Shown here piece after piece: positions 6,572 to 14,854 of a DNA stretch of 39,146 nucleotides (position 1 is its first letter; the number at the start of each line of letters is the position of its first letter). The translations under genes were made by a program, and so were the position numbers. The DNA is from Treponema sp. (lineage in GTDB: Bacteria > Spirochaetota > Spirochaetia > Treponematales > Breznakiellaceae), in assembly GCA_012517385.1 (NCBI GenBank), contig JAAYUZ010000134.1, forward strand, positions 1-39,146, read 5' to 3'. The notes beneath the pieces are model-generated. The model saw only the letters and a program-made list of their open reading frames with translations. It was not told where the DNA came from and did not search any database.

Positions 6572-9500
6572 ATGTACGGCTTGGCATCAAGACAGCCTAT
6601 TCGCTCCTCTATGGTCCCCAGCGGCCCGAATCTATCGTGGAGCGGGCCGCCAGCTATGGCGTACAGGTCCTGGGGATAACCGATCGGAATAGCCTCTATG
6701 GTCTCCATGAATTTCTGGAAGCCTGTAAGGAATGGGGTATTACGCCCCTCATAGGCTGTGAGTTCACCAGTACATCCGGTTCGGTAACAGCCCTGGTGTT
6801 AGAAAAGCGGGGCTTTTCCCGGCTCTGTGAACTGCTTACCGCCCTCGCTCCTTACCGAACAACAGGAACAGAGGTAAGTCCTGAAATCTTAGGCCCCCTT
6901 CTAACAGCGGAAACTGACAATGAAACTCGAAAGGATCTAGGGGCTCTCGCGTTCATTAGTGCTGAGCCATTTTGGCTAGCCTATCTTAAAGGGAAAGTTC
7001 CCGTACTGTATGCCGCCTGCGGTCCAGGCAACCTGTCGGCCATCGGTTTTGCACGGATCCACCATATTCCCCTCATCGCTCTGCAGAATGCCTATTTTCT
7101 TTCTTCAGAGGACTATCCGGTCCATCGGGTTTTACGGGCCATAGCTGCCAATAAAACGCTGGGTACCCTGGAGCCAGGGGACTGCATCGATGAAGCGGCG
7201 GTACCCAATCATATATTGATGGATGAAAGGGCCTACAGCCGCTTTTATCGGTCCTGGCCGGAGGCCCATCAGGCGGCGCTCGACCTGGTTCGGCAGGTCC
7301 GCTGTACCGATCCCTTTGATGGCTATATATTTCCGGTCTATGAAAGTCGTAACAAGGAAAAACCCGAAGATATGCTGCGCCGGCTGGTCCTGGAAGGGGC
7401 TGAACAACGCTATGGGGAACTTTCTGATGCCATACTGGACCGGATTGACTATGAATTAACTATTATCAACCAAAAAGGATTTGCGTCCTATTTCCTTTTC
7501 ATGCATGACATTGTAAGCTTTGCAGACCGAACCTGCGGCAGAGGTTCCGGAGCTGCGTCCATTGTGTCCTATAGCCTTGGCATCACCAACGTGGATCCCA
7601 TTGCCCACCGGCTTTATTTTGAGCGGTTTTTAAATCTATCGCGGTTGGACCCACCGGATATTGATGTAGATTTTCCCTGGGATGAACGGGATGCACTTAT
7701 TAAAAAAGTTATCGCACAATTTGGTAAAGAATACTGTGCCCGGGTGGCTAATCACAATCGGTTCCGTTTCCGTTCTGCCCTGCGGGAAACCGCCAAGGCC
7801 TACAGGTATTCGGAAGTTGAAATTTCTGCCCTGGAACGGCAATTACAACGGGGTATACTGCATCTGGAGGAACTGGCGCAAAGTCGGCGGTCCGAGTGGG
7901 CCCAGGTTGTGCATATGGCGGAACAGCTCGAAGGGCTTCCCCGGGGGCTGTCCACGCACTGCGGGGGACTGGTCATCACCCCTGAACCAATTCGCCGTTA
8001 TGCGCCGATAGAAAGCTCCCCGGAAGGCTTTCCCCTGCTCGCCTGGGAGAAGGAAGGGACTGAAAAGGCCGGTCTGGTAAAACTTGACCTTCTGGGAAAT
8101 AGATCCCTTTCGGTGATCAGGGACGCCCTCGCAAACCTTAAAAATGATGGCATTACCATAGACTTTCTGCGGACCGACCCGACCAGAGACCAGGCAACTG
8201 TTGAAGCCCTCGCCTGCGGTGATACCCTCGGCGTCTTTTATATAGAGTCTCCTGCCATGCGCCAGCTGCAAAAAAAGACCGGCCGGGGAGATTTTGACCA
8301 CATTGTCATCCATAGTTCCATAATACGGCCTGCGGCAAATCGATTTATTGAAGAATACGTACGCCGTCTAAAGGGCGGTGCCTATAAAAGCTTGCATCCT
8401 CGACTAGAAAATATTTTATCTGAAACCTATGGCATCATGTGTTATCAGGAAGATGTATCCAAGGTGGCGGTTGCCCTTGCTTCTTTCAGCGAGGCCGAAG
8501 CGGATGCCCTGAGGAAAATTATTGCAAAAAAAGCAGGGGGAACAAAGCTGGCAACCTTTAAGGAACTATTTTACAAAGGATGCCAGCAAAACCAGGTCCC
8601 CCTGCCTGTTATAGACGAAGTCTGGGCCATGATGCTTTCCTTTGACGGATATTCTTTTAATAAACCCCATTCGGCTTCCTATGCCATGGTTTCCTTTCAG
8701 TCGGCCTATCTCAGGGTACACTATCCCGCCTATTTTATGGCTGCGGTGCTTTCTAACCAGGGGGGGTATTACCATCCCCTGGCCTATATAAGCGAATGCC
8801 GCCGGATGGGGTTGCAGGTTACAGGCCCAGATATCAATACCAGCCAGTATCGCTATTACGGAAAAGACAAGAATGTGGTGGTGGGGCTTATGGCAATCCG
8901 GGGGCTCGGAGCAGAAACCGCTCAACAGCTGCTTGCTGAACGACAGCGGCGGGGTCCCTTTCATTCCCTTCAGGATGTTACAAGGCGGCTCCGCATTTCC
9001 CGGGATGAGCTTGCGGCCATGACGAGTTCTGGCCTTTTTGACAGTATTTCAAAGGTGAGCCGTCCTATGCAGTTTCGTATTCTGCTTACTGAACAGGAAA
9101 AACAACATGAACCGGAGCTCTTCTCTGCAGCGGAACCACAATTTCCGGTCTACGGTACTGAAAACAGGCTTGTAAATATAAACAACCGAGACCAGGCTGT
9201 GCAAAAGCAAAAAACAGCAATAGATATGGAGTCCCGTTGGCAGGAATTTGAGACCCTTGGATTCCTTCGTTCTGGACATCCATTAGACCTGTGGAATGTT
9301 CCGCAGGGACTGTCAAACATACAACGAATCTTTGCGGCGGATCTTGCCAGCTATGTGGGACGGCGTGTTCGGCTTATCGGCTGGCCCATTACAAGAAAAG
9401 ATGTCTGGACCATACGGGGAGAAACCATGACCTTTATAAGCTATGAAGATGAAACCGCCCTCTATGAAACAGTCCTATTCCCCCCGGTTTATCAGAAATA

Positions 9501-9672
9501 TCGAACCATACTTTTTGATATTCAACCCTTTTTACTGACAGGCCTCGTAACCCAGCAGCAGGGGGCTGTCAGTCTGGAATTAGAAGGGCTGGAAAAACTT
9601 TCTCTTCGTAATGGCGAGGAGCACTACAATTCTATGAAGACAGCCCACCATTTGAAGCTGCCGGCCTTTTGA
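6568..9672 (+). CDS. C-family DNA polymerase alpha subunit, DnaE2/ImuC-like (error-prone type)
   Basis: A 1034-aa C-family polymerase, shorter than typical replicative DnaE. Order: PHP domain (about 1-70), palm with GRGSGAAS (324-331) and the catalytic PDIDVDF (Asp366, Asp368), third carboxylate in VKLDLLG (Asp507), fingers, helix-hairpin-helix region (GLMAIRGLGAETAQQLL), and an OB fold near the end. The polymerase site is intact, but the PHP metal motif HxH is replaced by Gly6 and Lys8, so no PHP nuclease is expected. Features after the palm (SALRE, IRPAANRFIEEYVRRLKG) differ from replicative DnaE. Its start overlaps the ImuB-like stop (ATGA), so it is translationally coupled. Its last 41 nt overlap the end of the cyclase gene on the other strand. 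Best call: translesion polymerase of an ImuB/ImuC pair. A second replicative-type DnaE is less likely. Confidence 0.87.
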   Translation: MNVRLGIKTAYSLLYGPQRPESIVERAASYGVQVLGITDRNSLYGLHEFLEACKEWGITPLIGCEFTSTSGSVTALVLEKRGFSRLCELLTALAPYRTTGTEVSPEILGPLLTAETDNETRKDLGALAFISAEPFWLAYLKGKVPVLYAACGPGNLSAIGFARIHHIPLIALQNAYFLSSEDYPVHRVLRAIAANKTLGTLEPGDCIDEAAVPNHILMDERAYSRFYRSWPEAHQAALDLVRQVRCTDPFDGYIFPVYESRNKEKPEDMLRRLVLEGAEQRYGELSDAILDRIDYELTIINQKGFASYFLFMHDIVSFADRTCGRGSGAASIVSYSLGITNVDPIAHRLYFERFLNLSRLDPPDIDVDFPWDERDALIKKVIAQFGKEYCARVANHNRFRFRSALRETAKAYRYSEVEISALERQLQRGILHLEELAQSRRSEWAQVVHMAEQLEGLPRGLSTHCGGLVITPEPIRRYAPIESSPEGFPLLAWEKEGTEKAGLVKLDLLGNRSLSVIRDALANLKNDGITIDFLRTDPTRDQATVEALACGDTLGVFYIESPAMRQLQKKTGRGDFDHIVIHSSIIRPAANRFIEEYVRRLKGGAYKSLHPRLENILSETYGIMCYQEDVSKVAVALASFSEAEADALRKIIAKKAGGTKLATFKELFYKGCQQNQVPLPVIDEVWAMMLSFDGYSFNKPHSASYAMVSFQSAYLRVHYPAYFMAAVLSNQGGYYHPLAYISECRRMGLQVTGPDINTSQYRYYGKDKNVVVGLMAIRGLGAETAQQLLAERQRRGPFHSLQDVTRRLRISRDELAAMTSSGLFDSISKVSRPMQFRILLTEQEKQHEPELFSAAEPQFPVYGTENRLVNINNRDQAVQKQKTAIDMESRWQEFETLGFLRSGHPLDLWNVPQGLSNIQRIFAADLASYVGRRVRLIGWPITRKDVWTIRGETMTFISYEDETALYETVLFPPVYQKYRTILFDIQPFLLTGLVTQQQGAVSLELEGLEKLSLRNGEEHYNSMKTAHHLKLPAF

Positions 9673-11788
9673 GTATCGGCGATTCAGTAATTTGAGCCGA
9701 TTTATCCTGGTTCAAGGTTCTTAATTTTATGGCATTTCTTATACGGTAAATATAGAGGGCAGCCAGATGGTCCTGAGGGTTCTTTGCATAACATAATTTG
9801 AATAGTTTCAGCGCTTTTTCATAATCCTTTTCAAAGTATAAATGAACCCCCTGTTCAAAAATATTTTTTGATTCGATGAAATATATTTTTTCTTTCGGGG
9901 GGTGCACTTCGAGCAATTCATAAATATCACAGGGCTGAGATTTTCCTTTAACGAGAACCGTATCAATCAGACGACTTTGGAAACCCGCTTCCTTTACATA
10001 GCTTTGCATAGCACCGGAAAGCAAAATGGGAACATTGTAGGTTCGGGTTAAGGATTCTATCCGGCTTGCCAGATTGACCGAGTCGGAAATAACCGTGCTT
10101 TCGATTCGCTGCTGTTCACCTATTATTCCGAGCATAACCGGTCCTGTGTGTATGCCTATTCCAATCTGGATTGGCTGGAGTCCATAGGATAGCCGCTCAT
10201 TATTGTATTCATTAAGTTTTTCCTGCATGGCCAAACTGGCCCGCACCGCATCCTGTGGGTTTTCAGGAAAGAGGGCCATAATACCGTCACCGATGTATTT
10301 ATCAATAAAACCATGATAATTACGGATAATTGGGCCAATGCGATTAAAGTATGAATTGATGAAGTTAAAGTTTTCCTGAGGACTCATGGTTTCTGAAAGA
10401 CTTGTAAAAGAACGAATATCTGCAAACAGGATTGTGATAGAACGTAATGTCTGATCCCCTAATTGAATATCGTTAATACTTTTTTTATTCAAAAAATTAA
10501 GAAATTCGTTAGGAACAAACCGTGACATGGATTTATTCACCGTGGTTAATTCATCAGAAAGCTGTTCTACCCGGGTGAAAGAGTGAGAAAATAAGCGTGC
10601 CAAGGCGAGTGATTGCAGAAAGATAAAGCTGAAAAGTCCAAGTGGAAGCAGATATGTGGTTTGGATAAGGTTCTTGGAATAGAGCACATCGTTGATTGCA
10701 GTGAGGGTAAACAGGATAAACCCGGTAGCTATAAGTGGTGCATTTTCCCGTTTACGTATCCACGCAATGGCTATGCAGACCAGTACAAAGAGAAGTCCTG
10801 CAATTGCTGTAATTTCCATCGGGGTGACGAGACGGTTAAATAACCTCAGGGGTAGTACCACCGCTAAAATGGTAAATAAAAGCGCTGGAGTGAGCATAAT
10901 GCTTAGACCCAGTGAAGGGATATCCTCGGGGAAAAGTTCTTTGAAAAAGAGGCCAAAGAAAAGGGCTCCAAGATAAAACACACTCAGTTCAAGTTTTATC
11001 TGTATTTCCCAGGAAATATGAGGAATAAGATGGGTTAACGCTATAGATCCGGTTGTTATAACCCTGAGGGCCACAATTATACAGAAAAGGCCAAAAAAGA
11101 GGGGGGACCTGTCCTTTGGTCTAAATATAAACATAGCAATGTTATACAAACCTATGATCAGAATGGAGCCAAAAAGGAAGAGTTCACCCATCAAAGACCG
11201 GTTATAATAATTTTGTATGCCCTGGGCGGTGCCAAAAACAATAGGTTTCCATTGTCCCCCATGCCGATAGTCCCGGTTCGCAACGAAAAGAAAAATATCA
11301 AGCTTGTTCTTTTCCGGGGTGACATAGTAAACTTCTGGCCTAAATTCTCCCATAACAAGCCTGTTATCCAGGCTTGCAATGCCATTATTACCAATAAGCC
11401 TCCCATTTATATATAATTCATAGGAACTGACCATTTGAGGAACATAAAGACCATACACCTGTGAGTCTGGCAGCATAAGGGTAAGTCTATAGGTTGCGGA
11501 ACCTTGAACCGGAAATTGCTTGCCACCATGGCTGCCGCTGTTCCAATAAGAAGGGATTACGGGCCAGGCATCGGGCTCTACATTTGTCTTTGCAAGTTCC
11601 TCTGCATCTACTATTTTTCTTTGCCACCAAAAGGCCCATGCTCCGCTTAATTCTATGGTGCGACTATTGGAGAATTGTACCGAGGTAAGGTCCATGATTC
11701 CTGAATTGGCCATTGGAAACTCCTCGGAAACAAGAAAGGGCACTATAACTAGCACGAAAAAGCAACTAAAAAACCATTGTTTGTTCAT
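9632..11788 (-). CDS. Membrane adenylate cyclase: 7TMR-DISM sensor, class III cyclase, C-terminal TPR-like helices
   Basis: A 718-aa sensor enzyme predicted to make cAMP. It has a signal peptide (1-21), an extracytoplasmic beta-rich domain of the 7TMR-DISM type (about 30-190, with jelly-roll-like ELSGAWAFWW and YELYINGRLIGNNG), seven membrane helices (about 200-400), a short helical linker, a class III cyclase domain (about 445-630) and a TPR-like pair of helices (about 645-690). Metal ligands Asp457 (FADIRSF) and Asp501 (GDGIMALF) are present. Lys497 and Asp569 match the adenine-specific pair, so adenylate rather than guanylate cyclase is preferred. Arg576 (NLASRIE) fits the transition-state Arg. 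The start is the ATG at 11788 with AGGAT upstream; a TTG at 11791 is the alternative. Confidence 0.9.
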   Translation of the reverse strand: MNKQWFFSCFFVLVIVPFLVSEEFPMANSGIMDLTSVQFSNSRTIELSGAWAFWWQRKIVDAEELAKTNVEPDAWPVIPSYWNSGSHGGKQFPVQGSATYRLTLMLPDSQVYGLYVPQMVSSYELYINGRLIGNNGIASLDNRLVMGEFRPEVYYVTPEKNKLDIFLFVANRDYRHGGQWKPIVFGTAQGIQNYYNRSLMGELFLFGSILIIGLYNIAMFIFRPKDRSPLFFGLFCIIVALRVITTGSIALTHLIPHISWEIQIKLELSVFYLGALFFGLFFKELFPEDIPSLGLSIMLTPALLFTILAVVLPLRLFNRLVTPMEITAIAGLLFVLVCIAIAWIRKRENAPLIATGFILFTLTAINDVLYSKNLIQTTYLLPLGLFSFIFLQSLALARLFSHSFTRVEQLSDELTTVNKSMSRFVPNEFLNFLNKKSINDIQLGDQTLRSITILFADIRSFTSLSETMSPQENFNFINSYFNRIGPIIRNYHGFIDKYIGDGIMALFPENPQDAVRASLAMQEKLNEYNNERLSYGLQPIQIGIGIHTGPVMLGIIGEQQRIESTVISDSVNLASRIESLTRTYNVPILLSGAMQSYVKEAGFQSRLIDTVLVKGKSQPCDIYELLEVHPPKEKIYFIESKNIFEQGVHLYFEKDYEKALKLFKLCYAKNPQDHLAALYIYRIRNAIKLRTLNQDKSAQITESPILKRPAASNGGLSS

Positions 11789-11791
11789 CAA

Positions 11792-11918
11792 TATTATCCT
11801 GCTTAAGGAAATTATAATCTATTTCTGGCTACTATAATAAAGTTTATTTGTATTATATAGTCATCATATGATGAATTGATATAAAAAATCATCAAATCAA
11901 TTTTTTTTAAGGAAATAC
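11792..11918. promoter_or_regulatory. Divergent A/T-rich control region between the cyclase and helicase genes
   Basis: This 127-bp gap holds TATAAT hexamers on both strands (plus 11833-11838; minus 11811-11816), but neither has a good -35 at the right distance, so the true start sites are uncertain. It also contains a perfect 14-bp palindrome, TCATCATATGATGA (11861-11874). A second inverted repeat, AATTGAT (11874-11880) with ATCAATT (11896-11902), leads into a run of eight T's directly before the helicase ribosome binding site. Confidence 0.45.
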
Positions 11919-13049
11919 ATGGTACCTACTACGTTTACCCAGCTCGGACTGAATGAGTCATTATTAAAAGCAATAATAAAAGAGGGATACACCGAACCCA
12001 CTTTAATTCAAAATCGTGCAATACCGTCCATTCTTGCGGGCAAGGATGTCTTAGCCAGTGCCCAGACAGGGACTGGAAAAACCGCAGCCTTCGCACTGCC
12101 CATATTGCAGCATCTTTACGAAAATCCAGGTTTTGCAGGACCCCGTAATATACGAGCCCTAGTTGTGGCTCCAACCCGGGAACTGGCAGCTCAGATCAAT
12201 GATTCTTTTTCAACCTATGGTCGCTTCTGTGGTTTAAAAAATGATGCTGTTTTTGGCGGTGTTGGAAAATCAAACCAAATTCACGCCCTTGCCAAGGGAG
12301 TCGACATTCTCATTGCAACACCTGGAAGACTGTTAGATTTGATTTCCGATGGAGCATTAAGCCTTCAGAAGGTTGAAATCGCGGTTTTTGATGAGGCTGA
12401 TCGAATGCTTGATATGGGATTTATTCGTGATGTTCGTAAAATTGTTACTATGCTCCCGAAAAAACGGCAGACCCTGCTTTTTTCTGCAACTATGGAAAAG
12501 GAAATCGAAGCATTAGCAAAGAGTCTGTTGCAGGACCCGGTTCGCATCGCAGTTAAAATTGAAGAACCCACGGTAGAAAAGATTAATCAGAAGTTATTTC
12601 TTGTTTCAAAAGAAAACAAACGAACTCTTTTAACAAAAATCATTACTGAGCAGCATATAGAACGGGCTATTGTTTTTTCGCGAACCAAACATGGTGCAGA
12701 TAAGATTGGCAGAATACTTCATTCTGCAGGGATAGAAAACGGGGTTATCCATGCAAATAAGGGGCAGGGAAACCGTACAAAAACCATGGAAGCTTTCAGA
12801 CGTGGTGATCTGCGGGTTCTCGTTGCGACTGATATTGCTGCCCGTTGTATCGATGTGGAAGGCATTACCCATGTGTTCAATTTTGATATGCCTTCGGAGC
12901 CCGAAACCTATGTTCACCGCATTGGACGAACTGCGAGGGCCGGTGCAGAGGGGACTGCCATATCGTTCTGTGACAATGAAGAAAAAAAGCTGCTCAAACA
13001 GGTAGAACGGCTTATTAAAAAACAGATTCCCGTAGAACAGGCTGTATAA
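11919..13049 (+). CDS. DEAD-box ATP-dependent RNA helicase, RhlE-like minimal form
   Basis: ATP-driven RNA duplex unwinding, typically in ribosome assembly, RNA decay or cold adaptation. The 376-aa protein has the full motif set: Q motif (TLIQ near residue 31), Walker A AQTGTGKT (48-55), PTRELA, TPGRLLD, DEAD (158-161), SAT (189-191), ARCIDVEGITHVFNFDMP and HRIGRTARAG. It stops soon after the second RecA domain, with none of the basic C-terminal tail that many RhlE or CshA proteins carry. AAGGAA precedes the ATG. The leader contains A/T-rich inverted repeats. Transcription ends at the strong hairpin at 13083-13110. Confidence 0.93.
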   Translation: MVPTTFTQLGLNESLLKAIIKEGYTEPTLIQNRAIPSILAGKDVLASAQTGTGKTAAFALPILQHLYENPGFAGPRNIRALVVAPTRELAAQINDSFSTYGRFCGLKNDAVFGGVGKSNQIHALAKGVDILIATPGRLLDLISDGALSLQKVEIAVFDEADRMLDMGFIRDVRKIVTMLPKKRQTLLFSATMEKEIEALAKSLLQDPVRIAVKIEEPTVEKINQKLFLVSKENKRTLLTKIITEQHIERAIVFSRTKHGADKIGRILHSAGIENGVIHANKGQGNRTKTMEAFRRGDLRVLVATDIAARCIDVEGITHVFNFDMPSEPETYVHRIGRTARAGAEGTAISFCDNEEKKLLKQVERLIKKQIPVEQAV

Positions 13050-13082
13050 AGAGGCCTTTTTGATTAAAAATCAGGCAGTATT

Positions 13083-13110
13083 AAAAAAGGGGCCCCTTGA
13101 GGCCCCTTTT
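13083..13110. terminator. Bidirectional intrinsic terminator shared by the helicase and tRNA-Arg genes
   Basis: A perfect stem joins AAAAGGGGCC (13085-13094) to GGCCCCTTTT (13101-13110) over a CCTTGA loop. It gives a U-run on the plus strand for the helicase and, through A's at 13083-13088, a U-run on the minus strand for the tRNA. Confidence 0.88.
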
Positions 13111-13116
13111 ACTATA

Positions 13117-13190
<74 letters not shown>

Positions 13191-13207
13191 GTTTTGTATG
13201 TACACAA

Positions 13208-13234
13208 ACTATAGTATTCTGCATGGAATGTCAA
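13208..13234 (-). promoter_or_regulatory. Putative promoter of tRNA-Arg
   Basis: On the minus strand a perfect TTGACA (13229-13234) is followed by TATAGT (13208-13213). The spacer is only 15 nt, which is short. The start would fall near 13201, about 11 nt before the mature tRNA. Confidence 0.5.
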
Positions 13235-13249
13235 GACTTCAGGCTGTGC

Positions 13250-13279
13250 TTGACACAAAACACATCGGTACGGCATAAG
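13250..13279 (+). promoter_or_regulatory. Putative promoter of maf
   Basis: TTGACA (13250-13255), 18 nt, CATAAG (13274-13279). The ATG of maf begins five nucleotides after the -10 element, so the transcript would begin at or next to the start codon. The -10 is a weak match. Confidence 0.45.
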
Positions 13280-13284
13280 AAGTT

Positions 13285-13872
13285 ATGGAACCAATCATCT
13301 TAGCATCGGGGTCTCTGAGGAGGCAGGAATATTTTAAACTCCTTGGGCTGCCCTTCAATATCATGCCATCCTATGTGGATGAAACACCTCAAATGGACAT
13401 GAGCCACAAGGAACAGGCAGAACAAATAGCAGAACGGAAGGTAAGAAAAATCCTTGAAGTATTGGATGGGCGCTTACCCCTATGGATCCTTGGGGCAGAT
13501 ACCATGATTTCTATAGATAATAAGGTTTTTGGCAAACCTGCAGATAGACAGGAAGCCTATACTATGCTGAAAACCCTTGCAGGCCGGACTCATGAGGTAA
13601 TCACTGCCATGGCACTGTATGTGGGCAGAGAAAAACGAATTGCACTTAAATCTGTCACCAGTAAGGTCCGATTTTCTACATTAAGTCCTGAAGAGATAGA
13701 ATGGTACCTGGATACAGGCGAATGGCAGGGGGTTGCAGGAGCATATCAGATTCAGGGGCTCGCTTCTTGTTTTATTTCCTATATAGAAGGTTCATACAGC
13801 GGCATAGTAGGCTTGCCAATTCATGAATTTTATGGCATGTTACGGGAGAATGGTTATCCCTACGGGGCCTAA
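13285..13872 (+). CDS. maf: Maf family nucleoside triphosphate pyrophosphatase
   Basis: Hydrolyses modified or non-canonical nucleoside triphosphates to monophosphates, a house-cleaning role. The 195-aa protein is of normal length. Visible motifs are the N-terminal ILASGSLRRQE (Arg12, Arg13), the central LGADTMIS with its catalytic Asp, GKPADRQEAYTMLKTLAGRTHEV, and the C-terminal GVAGAYQIQGLASCFI and GSYSGIVGLP. It stands alone after the tRNA and 87 nt before rpsB. The upstream promoter sits so close to the ATG that a leaderless mRNA is possible, although AAGAAG may serve as a weak ribosome binding site. Confidence 0.93.
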   Translation: MEPIILASGSLRRQEYFKLLGLPFNIMPSYVDETPQMDMSHKEQAEQIAERKVRKILEVLDGRLPLWILGADTMISIDNKVFGKPADRQEAYTMLKTLAGRTHEVITAMALYVGREKRIALKSVTSKVRFSTLSPEEIEWYLDTGEWQGVAGAYQIQGLASCFISYIEGSYSGIVGLPIHEFYGMLRENGYPYGA

Positions 13873-13959
13873 ACCATTTAATTTTCCGCTACCCCCAGGG
13901 TAGTGAGATACAGAGAAGGTTTGGTTTTCTTCAGGATGAAAACCAACAGGGAGGATATT
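13873..13959 (+). promoter_or_regulatory. Structured leader of rpsB
   Basis: Two hairpins lie between maf and rpsB: CTACCC/GGGTAG (13889-13903, loop CCA) and a 9-bp stem TTGGTTTTC/GAAAACCAA (13921-13929 with 13938-13946). The second ends just before the GGGAGGA ribosome binding site. This fits a site for autoregulation by S2, as known for rpsB leaders elsewhere, but there is no direct evidence here. The promoter itself is not clear. Confidence 0.4.
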
Positions 13960-14844
13960 TTGGCAGTAGTTACTATGAAGAGCCTGCTCGAATCGGGCGT
14001 GCACTTCGGCCATCAGGTCAAGCGCTGGGATCCTCGGATGAAGAAATACATCTTCGCCGAACGGAATGGTATTCACATCATTGACCTGCAAAAAACTATT
14101 CAGGCAATTAAAGATGCCTATGAAGCGGTTCGTAAGACCGTCAGCTCCGGCAAGACCGTGCTCTTTGTCGGTACCAAAAAACAGGCACAGCAGGCTATCC
14201 AGAAAGAAGCTGAACGCTGTGGCATGTTCTATGTAAACAACCGCTGGCTTGGCGGTATGCTTACCAACTTTGCAACCATCAAGAAATCTCTGCTCCGTCT
14301 TAAGAAGCTTGAGAAGATGGAAGTTGATGGTACCTTCGATAATCTAACCAAAAAAGAAATCGCAGCTCTGGCAAAAGAACGGGCAAAATTACAGAAGAAC
14401 CTGGGCGGTATCAAAGAAATGAAGGATCTCCCCGGTATCCTCTTTGTTATCGACACCCGTAAGGAAGCTATCGCGGTTGCAGAAGCCCAGCGCATGGGGA
14501 TTCCGATCGTTGCAGTAGTAGATACCAACTGTAATCCTGAAGGTATCGATTATCCGATACCCGGCAACGATGATGCTATTCGGGCCATCACCCTCTTTAC
14601 CCAGATTATCGCCAATGCGGTTATCGAAGCCGATAACGAGGCGGGTCTGAAGATCATCGAGACCCTTGGCGAAGACGAAGAAGCTACCGAAGAAATGCTG
14701 AGCGATTTGTCTGTCCGCGAGGAAGATGAAGAAATCGACATCAATTCCTATAATGGTGAAATTCCGGCTTCCAGCGAAGTTGATGAGGATGCCGATGAGG
14801 ATGAACTTCCTGTTGATGTAGATCGGGTTTACGAATCCAAATAA
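13960..14844 (+). CDS. rpsB: 30S ribosomal protein uS2
   Basis: Small-subunit ribosomal protein that joins late in assembly. The core is typical: [50 protein letters not shown] and [15 protein letters not shown]. The frame is open to 13903, but the best start is the TTG at 13960, six nucleotides after a strong GGGAGGA site; it gives [13 protein letters not shown], the form I recall for treponemal S2. The ATG at 13975 is the alternative. The protein is 294 aa, with an acidic C-terminal extension of about 60 residues rich in Glu and Asp, longer than in E. coli. It is followed by tsf after 10 nt. Confidence 0.95.
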   Translation: MAVVTMKSLLESGVHFGHQVKRWDPRMKKYIFAERNGIHIIDLQKTIQAIKDAYEAVRKTVSSGKTVLFVGTKKQAQQAIQKEAERCGMFYVNNRWLGGMLTNFATIKKSLLRLKKLEKMEVDGTFDNLTKKEIAALAKERAKLQKNLGGIKEMKDLPGILFVIDTRKEAIAVAEAQRMGIPIVAVVDTNCNPEGIDYPIPGNDDAIRAITLFTQIIANAVIEADNEAGLKIIETLGEDEEATEEMLSDLSVREEDEEIDINSYNGEIPASSEVDEDADEDELPVDVDRVYESK

Positions 14845-14854
14845 GGAGAATACC

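Noticed and set aside
7843-8313. 156-aa open frame antisense to the DnaE2-like gene
   Set aside because: Shadow of a conserved polymerase; no start signal or domain.
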